A stretch of 64,000 nucleotides of DNA from Rugamonas brunnea (GCF_014042345.1 NZ_JACEZT010000007.1:186001-250000); one strand, 5' to 3'. Positions 44,977 through 54,127 are shown, numbered from the stretch's first letter. Numbers and translations are program-made. Notes: a model not told the origin generated them from the sequence alone.

Positions 44977-45730
44977 GGGAGCCTCCCGTGGACGTTCCCG
45001 CAGACGTTTCGGCCGACGTTCCGGCAGACGTTCCGGTATAACTGCGCATCACGGCCGGATCGCGGAACACAGCCTCCGGCGTGCCGTCCGCGATCAGGCG
45101 GCCGAAGTCGAGCACCGCCACGCGCTGGCACAAAGTGCTGATGGTTTCGATGTCGTGCTCGATGACGATCATGGCCACGCCGAAGCGCGCGTGCAGCTCG
45201 CGCAGCATGGTCATGAAGCGCCGCTTGCCCACCGTCTCCAGCCCGGCCAGCACTTCGTCCAGCAGCAGCAGGCGCGGATTGGTGGCCAGCGCCTTGGCCA
45301 CTTCCAGCGCTTTCAATTCCGTCAGCGCGAGGCCGGTGGCGGCGTCGCTGCCGGCCTTGCCGGCCAGGCTCGTGAAATCGAGGATCTCGTCGATGCGGCC
45401 GTCGTCCACGCGGCCGGTGCCGAAGCGCTGCGCGACGATCAGGTTCTCACGTACCGTCAATGTATGCATCGGTTGCGGAATCTGGAAGGTGCGGCCTATG
45501 CCCAGCCGGGAGCGGCGGAACAGGGCCGTGCGCACGATGTTGGCGCCATTGAAGCGGATCGTGCCGCCGGCCGGACGCGCGAGGCCGGAAATGGCGTTGA
45601 ACAGCGTGGTCTTGCCGGCGCCGTTGGGACCCACGAGGCCCAGCACTTCGTGGCTGTCCACGCGCAGCGAAACGCCGTCCACGGCCGCCAGCCCGCCGAA
45701 GCGCACGCTGAGATTGTCCAGTTCAAGCAT
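44969..45730 (-). CDS. livG: LIV-type ABC transporter ATP-binding protein (LivG-like)
   Basis: The 253-residue ATPase has Walker A GPNGAGKTT, the LivG-type segment RSRLGIGRTFQIPQPMHTLTV and Walker B RLLLLDEVLAGL. The C-terminus ends in a low-complexity Ser/Thr/Gly/Ala repeat (TGTSAGTSAETSAGTSTGG) encoded by short repeats at 44990-45030, unlike standard LivG. It overlaps livM by 8 bp. Confidence 0.92.
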   Translation of the reverse strand: MLELDNLSVRFGGLAAVDGVSLRVDSHEVLGLVGPNGAGKTTLFNAISGLARPAGGTIRFNGANIVRTALFRRSRLGIGRTFQIPQPMHTLTVRENLIVAQRFGTGRVDDGRIDEILDFTSLAGKAGSDAATGLALTELKALEVAKALATNPRLLLLDEVLAGLETVGKRRFMTMLRELHARFGVAMIVIEHDIETISTLCQRVAVLDFGRLIADGTPEAVFRDPAVMRSYTGTSAGTSAETSAGTSTGGSHA

Positions 45731-46739
45731 GGTGCGCTCCCCGGCGGCGCAGCAGCGGCAGCAGACCCGATGGACTGGCCACCATCATGGCGACCAGCAG
45801 CGCGCCCAGTACCAGCTGGTGCCCGGTCGGCATCCACGACTTGAACACCAGCTGGTCGAGCAGGTACACCACCAGCGCGCCGATCACCGGCCCGGCGATG
45901 GTGCGGTAGCCGCCGAAGATGGCCGCCACGATGGGCACCGTGATCCATACGCTGTTGAACGCGTAATCCGGTTCCAGGAAATTGATGTAGTGGGCGTTGA
46001 AGGCGCCCGCCACGCCGGCCATGAAGGCCGACAGCAACAGCATGGCGCCCTTGAGCAGGGTACTGTTGACGCCCACCACGCGGGTGGCGTCCTCGCTGTC
46101 GTGCATGGCGCGCAGGGCCAGGCCGTAGTGGCTGGCGCGCACGCGCTGGTATATCCACGCGAACAGCAGCACGATGGAGAGCATGATCAGGTAGGCGCCC
46201 GTCTTGTCCCCGGCCGCCAGTCCGAATACGGAGGGCAACACGGGGATGTTGGCGATGCCGGCCGCGCCGCCCGTCATGCCGCTCCATTCCGTTGCCACGA
46301 TGCGCAGGATATGGGCGCAGGCGAGGATGGCCAGCGCGAAGTAGGGGCCGCGCAAGCGCAGCACGGGCAGCATGATGACGGCGGCCAGCATGGCGCCGGC
46401 GCCGCCCAGCGCCATCCCCAGCGGCACGGGCAATCCCGCCTTGGTCGTCAACAGTGCCGAGACGTAGGCGCCGACGCCGAAGAACGCGCTGTGGCCGAAG
46501 CTGACCATGCCGCCCAGGTTGCCGAGCAAGGCCCACGACAGCGCAACGCAGGCAATCACCAGCGCCGCCACCACCAGGCTCATGACGTAGAGGTTGGCGC
46601 CCAGCAGCAGCGGCACGCCGAGGTAGGCGGCGGCCAGCCCGGCGGCCCACGCCAGCGCACGCGGTGCGGCCGCGCCGGCCCTGCGCGCGCGTGCATGGGG
46701 TGCGCGAGCGGTTTGATGTTCGTGATGGTTGGCCGTCAT
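45723..46739 (-). CDS. livM: LIV-type ABC transporter permease (LivM-like)
   Basis: The 338-residue permease has about nine or ten helices. The family motif GMVSFGHSAFFGVGAY is present, as is GLALRAMHDSEDATRVVGVN, the EAA-like ATPase contact. A charged His/Arg-rich N-terminal tail of ~30 residues is unusual. ATG 46739 overlaps the livH stop (ATGA). Confidence 0.92.
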   Translation of the reverse strand: MTANHHEHQTARAPHARARRAGAAAPRALAWAAGLAAAYLGVPLLLGANLYVMSLVVAALVIACVALSWALLGNLGGMVSFGHSAFFGVGAYVSALLTTKAGLPVPLGMALGGAGAMLAAVIMLPVLRLRGPYFALAILACAHILRIVATEWSGMTGGAAGIANIPVLPSVFGLAAGDKTGAYLIMLSIVLLFAWIYQRVRASHYGLALRAMHDSEDATRVVGVNSTLLKGAMLLLSAFMAGVAGAFNAHYINFLEPDYAFNSVWITVPIVAAIFGGYRTIAGPVIGALVVYLLDQLVFKSWMPTGHQLVLGALLVAMMVASPSGLLPLLRRRGAHHA

Positions 46740-47608
46740 CCGCGCCTCCGGGCCGTGCCAAGCAGGCCGTTGGGCAGCACGAACAGCACCAGCAGGAACA
46801 GCGCCATGCCGGCCAGTTCCTGCAGCGCGGAGCTGGCCAGGGTGACGGTCAGCGCTTCGCACACGCCCAGCAGGACAGCGCCCAGCAGCACGCCGGGAAT
46901 CGAGCCGACGCCGGCCAGCACGGTGATGACGAAGGCCTTGATGGTGAGCGCGCCGCCGTAGGCCGGCTGGATCACGCCATAGCAGTACAGGGCCACGCCG
47001 GCGAACGCCGCCAGCGCACCGGAGACGAGGAAGGACAACAGTTCCACGCGGCCTGGCCGGATGCCCATCAGCGCCGCCGCGTCGCGGTTGCTGGCCACGG
47101 CGCGCAGCGCGCGGCCATGCCAGCTGCGCGCCAGCCACCACCACAGGGCGGCCAGCAGCACCACGGCCAGTCCGGCGAACAGCAATTCACTGTGCATGCT
47201 GTAGAACGGTCCCAGCACCACGGCGTCCTGCAGCCAGGTCGAACTGGTGGAGCGCACGTCGGCCTTCCACACCAGCAGCATGGTATTGGTGAGGATCACG
47301 CCGATGCCGAAGGTGAGGATGAGGGAATTGATTTCGCGGTCGTGACGGATGCGCCGCACCACGCCGTACACGCTGGCCGATGCCGCGCAGGTGACGGCCA
47401 GCGCGGCGGGAATGGCGGCCACGGGCCCCAGTCCGAAGCACGATTCCAGCGTGTAGGCCACATAGGCCGCCAGCAGCACCAGTTCGCCGTGCGCCAGGTT
47501 GATCACCCGGGTGCTGCCGAACACCAGCGCCAGGCCGAGCGCGACCAGCGCATACGAGCAGCCTTGCAGCAGGCCCGAATACAGGGCCTGGAGCAGCAGT
47601 TCCGTCAT
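46736..47608 (-). CDS. livH: LIV-type ABC transporter permease (LivH-like)
   Basis: This 290-residue protein has about eight helices. GCSYALVALGLALVFGSTRVINLAHGEL is the LivH signature (spelled in part), and GRALRAVASNRDAAALMGI is the cytoplasmic coupling loop. ATG 47608 was preferred over a GTG/ATG 16 codons earlier that lies in the gap from the binding-protein gene. It is 7 bp after that gene. Confidence 0.92.
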   Translation of the reverse strand: MTELLLQALYSGLLQGCSYALVALGLALVFGSTRVINLAHGELVLLAAYVAYTLESCFGLGPVAAIPAALAVTCAASASVYGVVRRIRHDREINSLILTFGIGVILTNTMLLVWKADVRSTSSTWLQDAVVLGPFYSMHSELLFAGLAVVLLAALWWWLARSWHGRALRAVASNRDAAALMGIRPGRVELLSFLVSGALAAFAGVALYCYGVIQPAYGGALTIKAFVITVLAGVGSIPGVLLGAVLLGVCEALTVTLASSALQELAGMALFLLVLFVLPNGLLGTARRRG

Positions 47609-47615
47609 GCCCGCC

Positions 47616-48785
47616 TTACCACGGCAGGCCGGGATAGACCGGCTTGCCCGTGGCATGTTCCTTCGGCCAGACGATGACGATCTTCTTGTCCTGGTGCTGG
47701 CCCATGCGGTGCACGAAGTTGGGGTTGTCGCCGTTGGCGTTGAACTGCACGCGGCCGATCAGCGTGTCGCGGTCGGTCTTGCGCAGTTCCTCCGCGATAC
47801 CGCCTTTCTTGATCGTGCCCTTGTCGGCCGCGCGCGCGATAGCTTCGAACAGCAGCGAGGCCTGCACGTAGCCGAACTGGCCCAGGTAGTCGGGCTCCTT
47901 CTTGTACAACTGGCGGTAGCCGTCGGCGAAGGCCTTGCCGTCCGCCGTCTCGAACGTGGCGGGGAAGGGCAGCAGGGCCGTGCCGTAGACATTGGGCATC
48001 AGGTCCGGGAATTCGGCCGCCATCTTGGGCGTGGCCAGCGACCACACGCCCACCATGGCCTTGACGCCGGGCTTGAGCACGCGCGCCGCACGCAGGATGC
48101 CCACGTAATCGTTCTCGTAGCCCACCATCAGGATCACGTCGGACTTGTCCTGCAGCTTGATCTTGTTGACGATGGGCTTGAAGTCGGTGATGGCCGGATC
48201 GAAGGAGTGGCTGTTGACCTTGACGCCGCGCGCGCCCAGCGCCTTGGTGACGGCCGCGCTCAGGTCGGAAGTGGCTTCCTTGGTCGAATAGATGATGGAG
48301 ACGGACTTGGCGCCCAGGTCGCTCAGCAGGCCTAGCACGGCGCGCTCGTAGCCGGCCGTGTTATTGATGCGGAAAAAATTCTTGCGGCCGCTGTTGACTA
48401 GACTGTCGTCCACGCCGCCCGAGGTCATGTAGACCAGATTGAGCTTGTTGGCCGCGTCCGACGCTGGCGCGATATTGTTCGAGCCATAGCCGCCCGTGAT
48501 GGCCACCACGCCCTGGCTGGCCAGCTTTTCCACCGCCGCGATGGCCTTGGCCGGCGCCGATTCGTCGTCCACCGTGGTCAGCTTGATCTTGTGCTTGCCG
48601 TTGGTCTTGTTGAACACTTCGGCCGCCACGGCCACACCCTCCTGCATGCCGTTGCCCACGCGGGCCAGGCTGCCCGTCAGCGGTAGTTCCACGCCGACCA
48701 GGAATTCCTCGGCCTGCGCCGCGCCGGTGGCGCAGGCGGTCATCACCAGTGCGGCCAGGGTGGCGCGCTTGATTGTTGTTCGCAT
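47616..48785 (-). CDS. LIV-type periplasmic substrate-binding protein
   Basis: The 389-residue protein has a signal peptide (MRTTIKRATLAALVMTACATGAAQA) and a Peripla_BP_6 fold (GVELPLTGSLARVGNGMQEGV, AITGGYGSNNIAPASDAANK). It delivers the substrate to LivHMGF. In bacteria such proteins bind amino acids, aromatic acids, urea or short carboxylates; the operon's acyl-CoA genes favour a carboxylate. The ribosome site GGGAGAG is good, and it follows the acyl-CoA synthetase by 4 bp. Confidence 0.92.
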   Translation of the reverse strand: MRTTIKRATLAALVMTACATGAAQAEEFLVGVELPLTGSLARVGNGMQEGVAVAAEVFNKTNGKHKIKLTTVDDESAPAKAIAAVEKLASQGVVAITGGYGSNNIAPASDAANKLNLVYMTSGGVDDSLVNSGRKNFFRINNTAGYERAVLGLLSDLGAKSVSIIYSTKEATSDLSAAVTKALGARGVKVNSHSFDPAITDFKPIVNKIKLQDKSDVILMVGYENDYVGILRAARVLKPGVKAMVGVWSLATPKMAAEFPDLMPNVYGTALLPFPATFETADGKAFADGYRQLYKKEPDYLGQFGYVQASLLFEAIARAADKGTIKKGGIAEELRKTDRDTLIGRVQFNANGDNPNFVHRMGQHQDKKIVIVWPKEHATGKPVYPGLPW

Positions 48786-48789
48786 TTGT

Positions 48790-50373
48790 TCACTCTCTCC
48801 CGTGCTTGTTATGTTCTGTTTTATGGGGCGCCGCGCCCTGTGCCATCTGGCGCAGCTGGTTCTTCAGGATTTTGCCGCTGGCCGCCGCCGGCAGCGCCGC
48901 CATGGCGATGATTTCGGCCGGGCGCTTGTACGGCGCCAGCGCGCCGGCCAGATGGTGGTGCAGTTCGTCCAGCGCTACGTCGCGGCGCGGGTCCAGTTCC
49001 ACATAGGCTACCACTTCCTCGTTGCCGTCGGCCGCGTTGCGTCCCACCACGGCCGATTGGGTCACGCCGGGATGGGCGTTGAGCACCGTCTCCACTTCCA
49101 GCGGATAGACGTTGAAGCCGGAACGGATGATCAATTCCTTGGTGCGGCCGGCGATGAACAGCGCGCCATCGGCCTCGCGGCGGGCGATGTCGCCCGTATT
49201 GAGCCAGCCGCCGTCGCGCATGGCGGCCGCGCTCAGGCCCGGCTCGCGGTAGTAGCCGAGCATCACGTTGGGGCCGCGTACCCAGAGTTCGCCCGGTGTG
49301 CCGGTCGCCACGTCCGCGCCGTCGGCATCGACGATGCGCGCCTCCACGCCGGGGATCACCATGCCGACCGAAGTGTCGGTGCGCGGCTGGTCCAGGCGGG
49401 TCTGGCTGACGGTGGGCGACGATTCCGTCAGGCCGTAGCCGTTGTGCAGGGGCAGGCCGAACAACTGCTCCACGTCCGCCTTCAGGCTTGGCGTGAGCGG
49501 CGAGCCGCCGGCGTAGATGAAGCGCAGTTGCGTCGCCAGCCGCTGGCCCGGCGTGGCCAGGGTTTCGAGCAGGCGCGCGTACATGCCGGGCACGCCCTGC
49601 AGGATGGTGAGGCGGTCGCGTTCGAGCGCCTGCAGCAGCAGCGCGGGCTGGAAGCGTGGGCACAGGTACAGGCAGGCGCCCGCGTGCAGGGTGCCCAGCA
49701 TGACCGACGCGAGGCCGTACACATGCGAGATGGGCAGCACGCCCCAGGCCCGGTCGCCCGGCTGCAGGCCGCGCAGCCGGCTAGAGACGGCGGCGATGAA
49801 CAGCAGGCTGCGGTGGCTCAGCATCACGCCCTTGGGCTGGCCCGTGGTGCCCGTGGTGTAGAGGAGGGCGGCCGCTTGGGCGGCGCCGTCGGCCTGCACC
49901 GGTTCGGGCAGGCAGCGGGCATTGAGCTCGCCGATCATCCACTGCCCGAACGCGGTGTCGGCCACGCGCGCGCGGTGGCGCCGGCCGTGGGCCGCCGCTT
50001 CCGGCGAACAGGATGCCGTGTAGAACACGCGGCGTGCGCCGCTGTGGTCGCGGATCAGGTCTACTTCGCGCGCCGACAGTCGGCCGTTCACATGCACCAC
50101 CCAGGCATCGACGGCCGCGCAGGCGAAGGTCAGCACCACCTGCGCCACGCAGTTTTCCGCCACCACCATCACGCGGTCGCCGCCGCGCACCTTCAGCTTG
50201 CGCAGCAGGGCGGCCGTGTCGTCCACCGCGCGCGCCAGTTCGGCGTAGCTCCAGTGGCGCTGGCCATCGTGCAGCGCCGGATCGTGCGGCGCGCGCGCGG
50301 CGCCGGCGCGCACGATGTCGGACAGGCGTGCGGGCAGGGCGTCCAGCAGGGACGTGGTGTCGGTATCACGCAT
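48790..50373 (-). CDS. Acyl-CoA synthetase (AMP-forming), class I adenylate-forming enzyme
   Basis: The 527-residue enzyme has the ATP motif LLYTTGTTGQPKGVMLSH, the GYGLTESSP motif, the hinge TGDIARREADG...GRTKELIIRSGFNVYP and the catalytic Lys in AAASGKILKNQL. It activates a carboxylic acid with ATP and CoA. Best fit by eye is the medium-chain/aromatic or p-coumarate-type ligase group; chain length is not deducible. It overlaps the acyl-CoA dehydrogenase gene by 8 bp and precedes the importer genes. Confidence 0.92.
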   Translation of the reverse strand: MRDTDTTSLLDALPARLSDIVRAGAARAPHDPALHDGQRHWSYAELARAVDDTAALLRKLKVRGGDRVMVVAENCVAQVVLTFACAAVDAWVVHVNGRLSAREVDLIRDHSGARRVFYTASCSPEAAAHGRRHRARVADTAFGQWMIGELNARCLPEPVQADGAAQAAALLYTTGTTGQPKGVMLSHRSLLFIAAVSSRLRGLQPGDRAWGVLPISHVYGLASVMLGTLHAGACLYLCPRFQPALLLQALERDRLTILQGVPGMYARLLETLATPGQRLATQLRFIYAGGSPLTPSLKADVEQLFGLPLHNGYGLTESSPTVSQTRLDQPRTDTSVGMVIPGVEARIVDADGADVATGTPGELWVRGPNVMLGYYREPGLSAAAMRDGGWLNTGDIARREADGALFIAGRTKELIIRSGFNVYPLEVETVLNAHPGVTQSAVVGRNAADGNEEVVAYVELDPRRDVALDELHHHLAGALAPYKRPAEIIAMAALPAAASGKILKNQLRQMAQGAAPHKTEHNKHGRE

Positions 50374-51529
50374 GGGCGGCCTTGATCATGTTGCGGGCGA
50401 TGACCAGCTGCTGCACCTGCGAGGTGCCTTCGAAAATGCGGAACAGGCGCACGTCGCGGTAGAAGCGTTCGGCTGCGTAGTCGGCCATGTAGCCGGCGCC
50501 GCCCAGGATCTGCACCGCGCGGTCGGCCACGCGGCCGCACATCTCCGAGGCGAACAGCTTGCAGCAGGCGGCCTCGGTGGCGATGTTGTGGCCATCGTCG
50601 CGGCGCCGGGCCGCGTCCAGCACCATGCTGCGGGCGGCGTAGATCTCCGTCTGGCTGTCGGCCAGCATGGCTTGCACCAGCTGGAATTCGGCGATGGGCT
50701 GGCCGAACTGGCGGCGCTCGATGGCGTAGCGCAGCGCGTCGTCGAGCATTCGTTCGGCCGCGCCCACGCATACGGCGGCGATGTGCAGGCGGCCCTTGTC
50801 GAGCACCTTCATGGCGGTCTTGAAGCCGGTCCCTTCGCGGCCGATCAGGTTGGCGGCCGGCACCCGGCAGTTCTGGAAGATGACGTCGCAGGTGTGGGCG
50901 CCGCGCTGGCCCATCTTGCGGTCGATGGGGCCGAGCGCGAGGCCGGGCGTGCCGCGCTCGACCAGGAAGGCCGACACGCCGGCCGCGCCGGGCGTGGCCG
51001 GGTCGGTGCGGGCCATCACGGTGAACAGGCCGGCCTCGGGCGCGTTGGTGATGTAGCGCTTGGTGCCGTTGATCAGATAATGGTCGCCATCGGCGTCGTG
51101 GCCGCGCACGGCGCTGGTGCGCAGCGCGGCGGCGTCGGAGCCGGCTTCCGGTTCGGTCAGGGCGAACGAGCCTATCAGTTCGCCGCTGGCCATGCGCGGC
51201 AGGTAGCGCTGGCGCTGTTCGTCGCTGCCATCGAGCACGATGCCCATGGCGCCGATGCCGTTGTTGGTGCCGATCAGCGAACGGAAGGCGGGCGAGGCGT
51301 GCGCCAGCGCGAACGCCACCTGCACTTCCTCCTCCATGGTCAGGGCCAGGCCGCCGTACTGCTCCGGCAACGACAGACCGAACAGGCCCAGTTCCCGCAT
51401 CTGCGCCACGATGGCCGGCGGGATCTGGTCGGTGTCGGCCACTTCCCGTTCATGGGGCAGCAGCACGTCGCGCACGAAGCGGCGCACACTGTCGAGCAGC
51501 AGCTGTAGCGTTTCCTGGTCGCGTATCAA
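50366..51529 (-). CDS. Acyl-CoA dehydrogenase
   Basis: This 387-residue flavoenzyme oxidises an acyl-CoA to the trans-2-enoyl-CoA. The visible motifs are SFALTEPEAGSDAA (FAD/substrate), KRYITNAPEAG, RRQFGQPIAEFQ and a C-terminal QILGGAGYM...RIFEGTSQ with the catalytic Glu. The start is the TTG at 51529, six bases after AAGGAC, giving MIRDQETLQLLLDSVRRF, the normal family start. It heads the operon acdh-acs-livK-like-livH-livM-livG-livF. Confidence 0.93.
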   Translation of the reverse strand: MIRDQETLQLLLDSVRRFVRDVLLPHEREVADTDQIPPAIVAQMRELGLFGLSLPEQYGGLALTMEEEVQVAFALAHASPAFRSLIGTNNGIGAMGIVLDGSDEQRQRYLPRMASGELIGSFALTEPEAGSDAAALRTSAVRGHDADGDHYLINGTKRYITNAPEAGLFTVMARTDPATPGAAGVSAFLVERGTPGLALGPIDRKMGQRGAHTCDVIFQNCRVPAANLIGREGTGFKTAMKVLDKGRLHIAAVCVGAAERMLDDALRYAIERRQFGQPIAEFQLVQAMLADSQTEIYAARSMVLDAARRRDDGHNIATEAACCKLFASEMCGRVADRAVQILGGAGYMADYAAERFYRDVRLFRIFEGTSQVQQLVIARNMIKAAHA

Positions 51530-51726
51530 GGGCGTCCTTTCATTGGCGTGGCCCGTGGCTGGATGGCCGTGTTGGCGGTGTCACCGGCATGGCTGCCATG
51601 CGCGCGCGGGTGCCGGGCGCGTGCTGGCCCTGGTCGTGGTGGAGGTGGGAGTGCCCGGCCGGGCGCATGGCTACGCCGTGCGGCGCCGGGCCTGGGAACG
51701 GCGGCTGCGCCACGCCAGTCCGGCGC

Positions 51727-51756
51727 AGTGTGCCCCTGCGGGGGCGCCGCTGTCAA
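51727..51756 (-). promoter_or_regulatory. Putative promoter of the acyl-CoA/LIV-type operon
   Basis: Read leftward, TTGACA (51756-51751) is a perfect -35, with CACACT 18 bp further (51732-51727). It implies a leader of about 190 nt before the TTG start. The 51530-51817 gap holds nothing else that I recognise. Confidence 0.4.
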
Positions 51757-51817
51757 TGTTTTTTATGAAAGCTTGCCGTGCGCGAAAGGCGCTGCCGGCG
51801 GGTGCCGGGGGCCCGAT

Positions 51818-52171
51818 TCAGGCCTTGATATTGATGAGCGAGCCCAGCGTCTGGTCGGTGGTTTTGATGACTTTGGCCGACAGGTCGAACTGGGCCTTGT
51901 AGACCAGCGCGTTGGTGGCTTCCTTGGCCAGATCAGTGCCGCTGTCGCCTTTCAGGGCGCCCGAGGTGGCCGCCGGCGTGGCAGCAGCCTGCGCCCGCGC
52001 CTGTTGCGATAACGTCACGCCGCTGCCGGCCGGACTGGCTTCCTGGAATTGCGCCTGGCGCGGCTGGAAGCCCTGGGTGCTGGCGTTGGCGACGTTGTGT
52101 GCGGTGGTGTCCAGCGCGCGCTGGCTAGCGTTCAGACCGGACAGGCCGGCGCTGAGGGCGGCGATACTCAT
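51818..52171 (-). CDS. Mini flagellar rod/hook-like protein, orphan
   Basis: The product is only 117 residues. The N-terminus (LSAGLSGLNASQRALDTTAHNVANASTQGFQPRQ) carries the flagellar rod/hook signature ANNIANxxTxGF in the form HNVANASTQGF. The C-terminus (DLAKEATNALVYKAQFDLSAKVIKTTDQTLG) resembles the C-terminal helix of FlgG/FlgE. The ~50-residue Ala/Gly/Gln middle replaces the normal D1/D2 domains. It may be an axial assembly accessory. ATG 52171 follows AAGGGA. No flagellar gene is adjacent. Confidence 0.75.
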   Translation of the reverse strand: MSIAALSAGLSGLNASQRALDTTAHNVANASTQGFQPRQAQFQEASPAGSGVTLSQQARAQAAATPAATSGALKGDSGTDLAKEATNALVYKAQFDLSAKVIKTTDQTLGSLINIKA

Positions 52172-52354
52172 GTTATTTCCCTTCGGCAAGAAACCATAGT
52201 GTACACCGCAATCTCAAGCTGCGCGCATTTTTTGCTGAAAGTTTGAGCAGATCGCGCTCCTGGCTTGCTTGACACTGGCAGGCCGGTGGGCGACCATAAG
52301 TCATGCCGGAGCGCATGATGCGCGGTCCGGCCAACCTGTCCGCGGGGGCCTGTC

Positions 52355-53248
52355 ATGGCTGCGCTGCCTTCCCTTGTGTCGTCGAAGCGCGCCTTGCGCC
52401 GCTGGCTGGGCGCGTGGGCGTTGTGGGCTTGCGGCTGCGCCTGGGGCGCCACCACGGTCATTTTTCCCCGCGTCGAAACGCTGGACGAGCCCGAAGGCGA
52501 TTACGCCGTGGCCCTGCTGCGGCTGGCCCTGGAGAAGGCGGGCGGCCAGTATCAGGTGTCCCTGAGTCCATTGCCCATGCAACAGAACCGCGCCATGCTG
52601 GAACTGGAGCAGGGCAGTGGCCGCGTCGATATCCTTGCGACCGTCACGTCGGCCGAGCGCGAGCAGCGCCTGCTGCCGGTGCGCATCCCGCTCACCAAGG
52701 GGCTGGTCGGCTGGCGCATCGGCCTGTTGCGCACTGGCGAGCAGGAGCGGCTGCGCAAGGTGCGCGACCTGGCCGGATTGCGTGCGTTCAGCGCGGCCCA
52801 GGGCGCCGACTGGCCCGACACGGCGATCCTGCGCAACAGCGGCCTGACCGTGGTCACGGCCGCGAGCTACCGCGAACTGTTCAACATGCTAGGCGTGGGG
52901 CAGGTGGACTGGATGCCCCGCTCCGTCAACGAAGTATGGGCCGACGCCGCGCGCCACCCGGGTCTGGCGGTGGAGCCGGCGCTGGCGCTGCACTACCCGG
53001 CGGCCGATTATTTTTTTGTCCGGCGCGGTAACACCGGCCTGGCCGAGGCCGTGCGGCAAGGGGTGGAGGCGGCACTGGCAGACGGTTCCTTCGACCGCCT
53101 GTTCTACCAGCATTACGGGGCGCTGATCCGGCGTGCCGCGCTGGCGGGCCGGCGCGTGATCGAGCTGCCCAATCCGCTGCTGCCGCCCGAGACGCCGCTG
53201 GGCCGGCGCGAGCTGTGGTTCGTGCCGGACGACGCGCCGAACCGCTGA
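52355..53248 (+). CDS. Orphan exported substrate-binding-like protein
   Basis: The 297-residue protein has a signal peptide (RRWLGAWALWACGCAWGA, cleavage near 32) and a SBP_bac_3-like fold: PRVETLDEPEGDYAVALLRLALEKAG at the start, MQQNRAMLELEQGSGRVDILATV, later VDWMPRSVNEVW. It has no adjacent transporter. It resembles orphan binding proteins of the transporter substrate-binding domain type that are common in Oxalobacteraceae. Function is unknown. Confidence 0.72.
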   Translation: MAALPSLVSSKRALRRWLGAWALWACGCAWGATTVIFPRVETLDEPEGDYAVALLRLALEKAGGQYQVSLSPLPMQQNRAMLELEQGSGRVDILATVTSAEREQRLLPVRIPLTKGLVGWRIGLLRTGEQERLRKVRDLAGLRAFSAAQGADWPDTAILRNSGLTVVTAASYRELFNMLGVGQVDWMPRSVNEVWADAARHPGLAVEPALALHYPAADYFFVRRGNTGLAEAVRQGVEAALADGSFDRLFYQHYGALIRRAALAGRRVIELPNPLLPPETPLGRRELWFVPDDAPNR

Positions 53249-53308
53249 GTACACCAGCGCCCGTTCGGCGCTAGAATAGTTGCGTCATCGACTATACGGC
53301 GGCCCACC

Positions 53309-54064
53309 ATGTGCGGACGATTCGATCAGAACGATATTGCGCGGCGTTATGTGGCCGCCTTTGGCTGGGCTGACGCGGCTTACCGGGGCCAGGCCGACCC
53401 GACCGTCAACGCCACGCCCGGCACGGCGCGGCTGCTGTTCCACCAGCACGGCGGCGCGCCCGTGGCCGAGGATGTGTACTGGGGCTACCGCCCGTCCTGG
53501 GCGGTGGGCAAGCTGCCCGTCGCCTACCAGGCGCGGCTGGAGAAAGTCCACGGCAATTACTGGCGCCGGCTGCTGCAGTCGGGGCGCGCCGTGGTGCCAG
53601 CCCACGGCTGGTATGAATGGACGGGCGAGAAGGGCAAGCGCCAGGCCTGGCACATCCACCGCAAGGACCGTGCGCCGCTGTACATGCTGGCGCTGGCCTG
53701 CTTCGCGCCTGCGCGCGAGCATCCGGCCGAGGGCGGCTTTGTGCTGCTGACCACGGATTCGCAAGGCGGCATGGTCGACGTGCACGACCGCAGCCCGCTG
53801 GTGCTGGAGGCGGCCGACGCGGCCAGCTGGCTGGACCCGGACCTGTCGCCCGAGCAGGCCGTCGGGCTGGCCCGCGCGCTGGCGTTGGGCCCCGATTGCT
53901 TCGCGTGGGAACCGGCGACGCTGGCGCCGGCAAGGCCATCGGCGCACGCCAGGGCCGCGATCGAACCAGCCCTCGCGACAGTGCCGGCGGTGCCGTCGGC
54001 GTCACCAGCAGCGGTGCCGGACGCGGCGCCAGACGGTGCGCTGCAATTGTGCTTGCCACTGTGA
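53309..54064 (+). CDS. yedK: SOS response-associated peptidase YedK (HMCES/SRAP)
   Basis: The 251-residue SRAP protein forms a covalent link to abasic sites in single-stranded DNA. Catalytic Cys2 (MCGRFDQ) is exposed after Met removal, the Glu lies in GWYEW and the His in VHDRSPLVL (usual form HxRMP, so Met is replaced by Ser). The Asn-Ala-Arg-x-Glu motif is weakened to HGNYWRRL. The C-terminal ~50 residues are Ala/Pro-rich and extra. No LexA box was identified upstream. A small hairpin lies at 53256-53272. Confidence 0.88.
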   Translation: MCGRFDQNDIARRYVAAFGWADAAYRGQADPTVNATPGTARLLFHQHGGAPVAEDVYWGYRPSWAVGKLPVAYQARLEKVHGNYWRRLLQSGRAVVPAHGWYEWTGEKGKRQAWHIHRKDRAPLYMLALACFAPAREHPAEGGFVLLTTDSQGGMVDVHDRSPLVLEAADAASWLDPDLSPEQAVGLARALALGPDCFAWEPATLAPARPSAHARAAIEPALATVPAVPSASPAAVPDAAPDGALQLCLPL

Positions 54065-54113
54065 ATCCTGTGCCGGGCGGGCGCCCATGGGCGGCGTCCA
54101 AAGGCCCGCACGT

Positions 54114-54127
54114 TTGATCCAGATCAT
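54114..54127. promoter_or_regulatory. FNR/ANR-type box upstream of the phasin
   Basis: TTGATCCAGATCAT matches TTGAT-N4-ATCAA at 9 of 10 fixed positions. It is 153 bp upstream of the phasin start, in the only non-coding gap (54065-54279) of that region. A convincing -10 at the class II distance is not seen. Confidence 0.65.
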
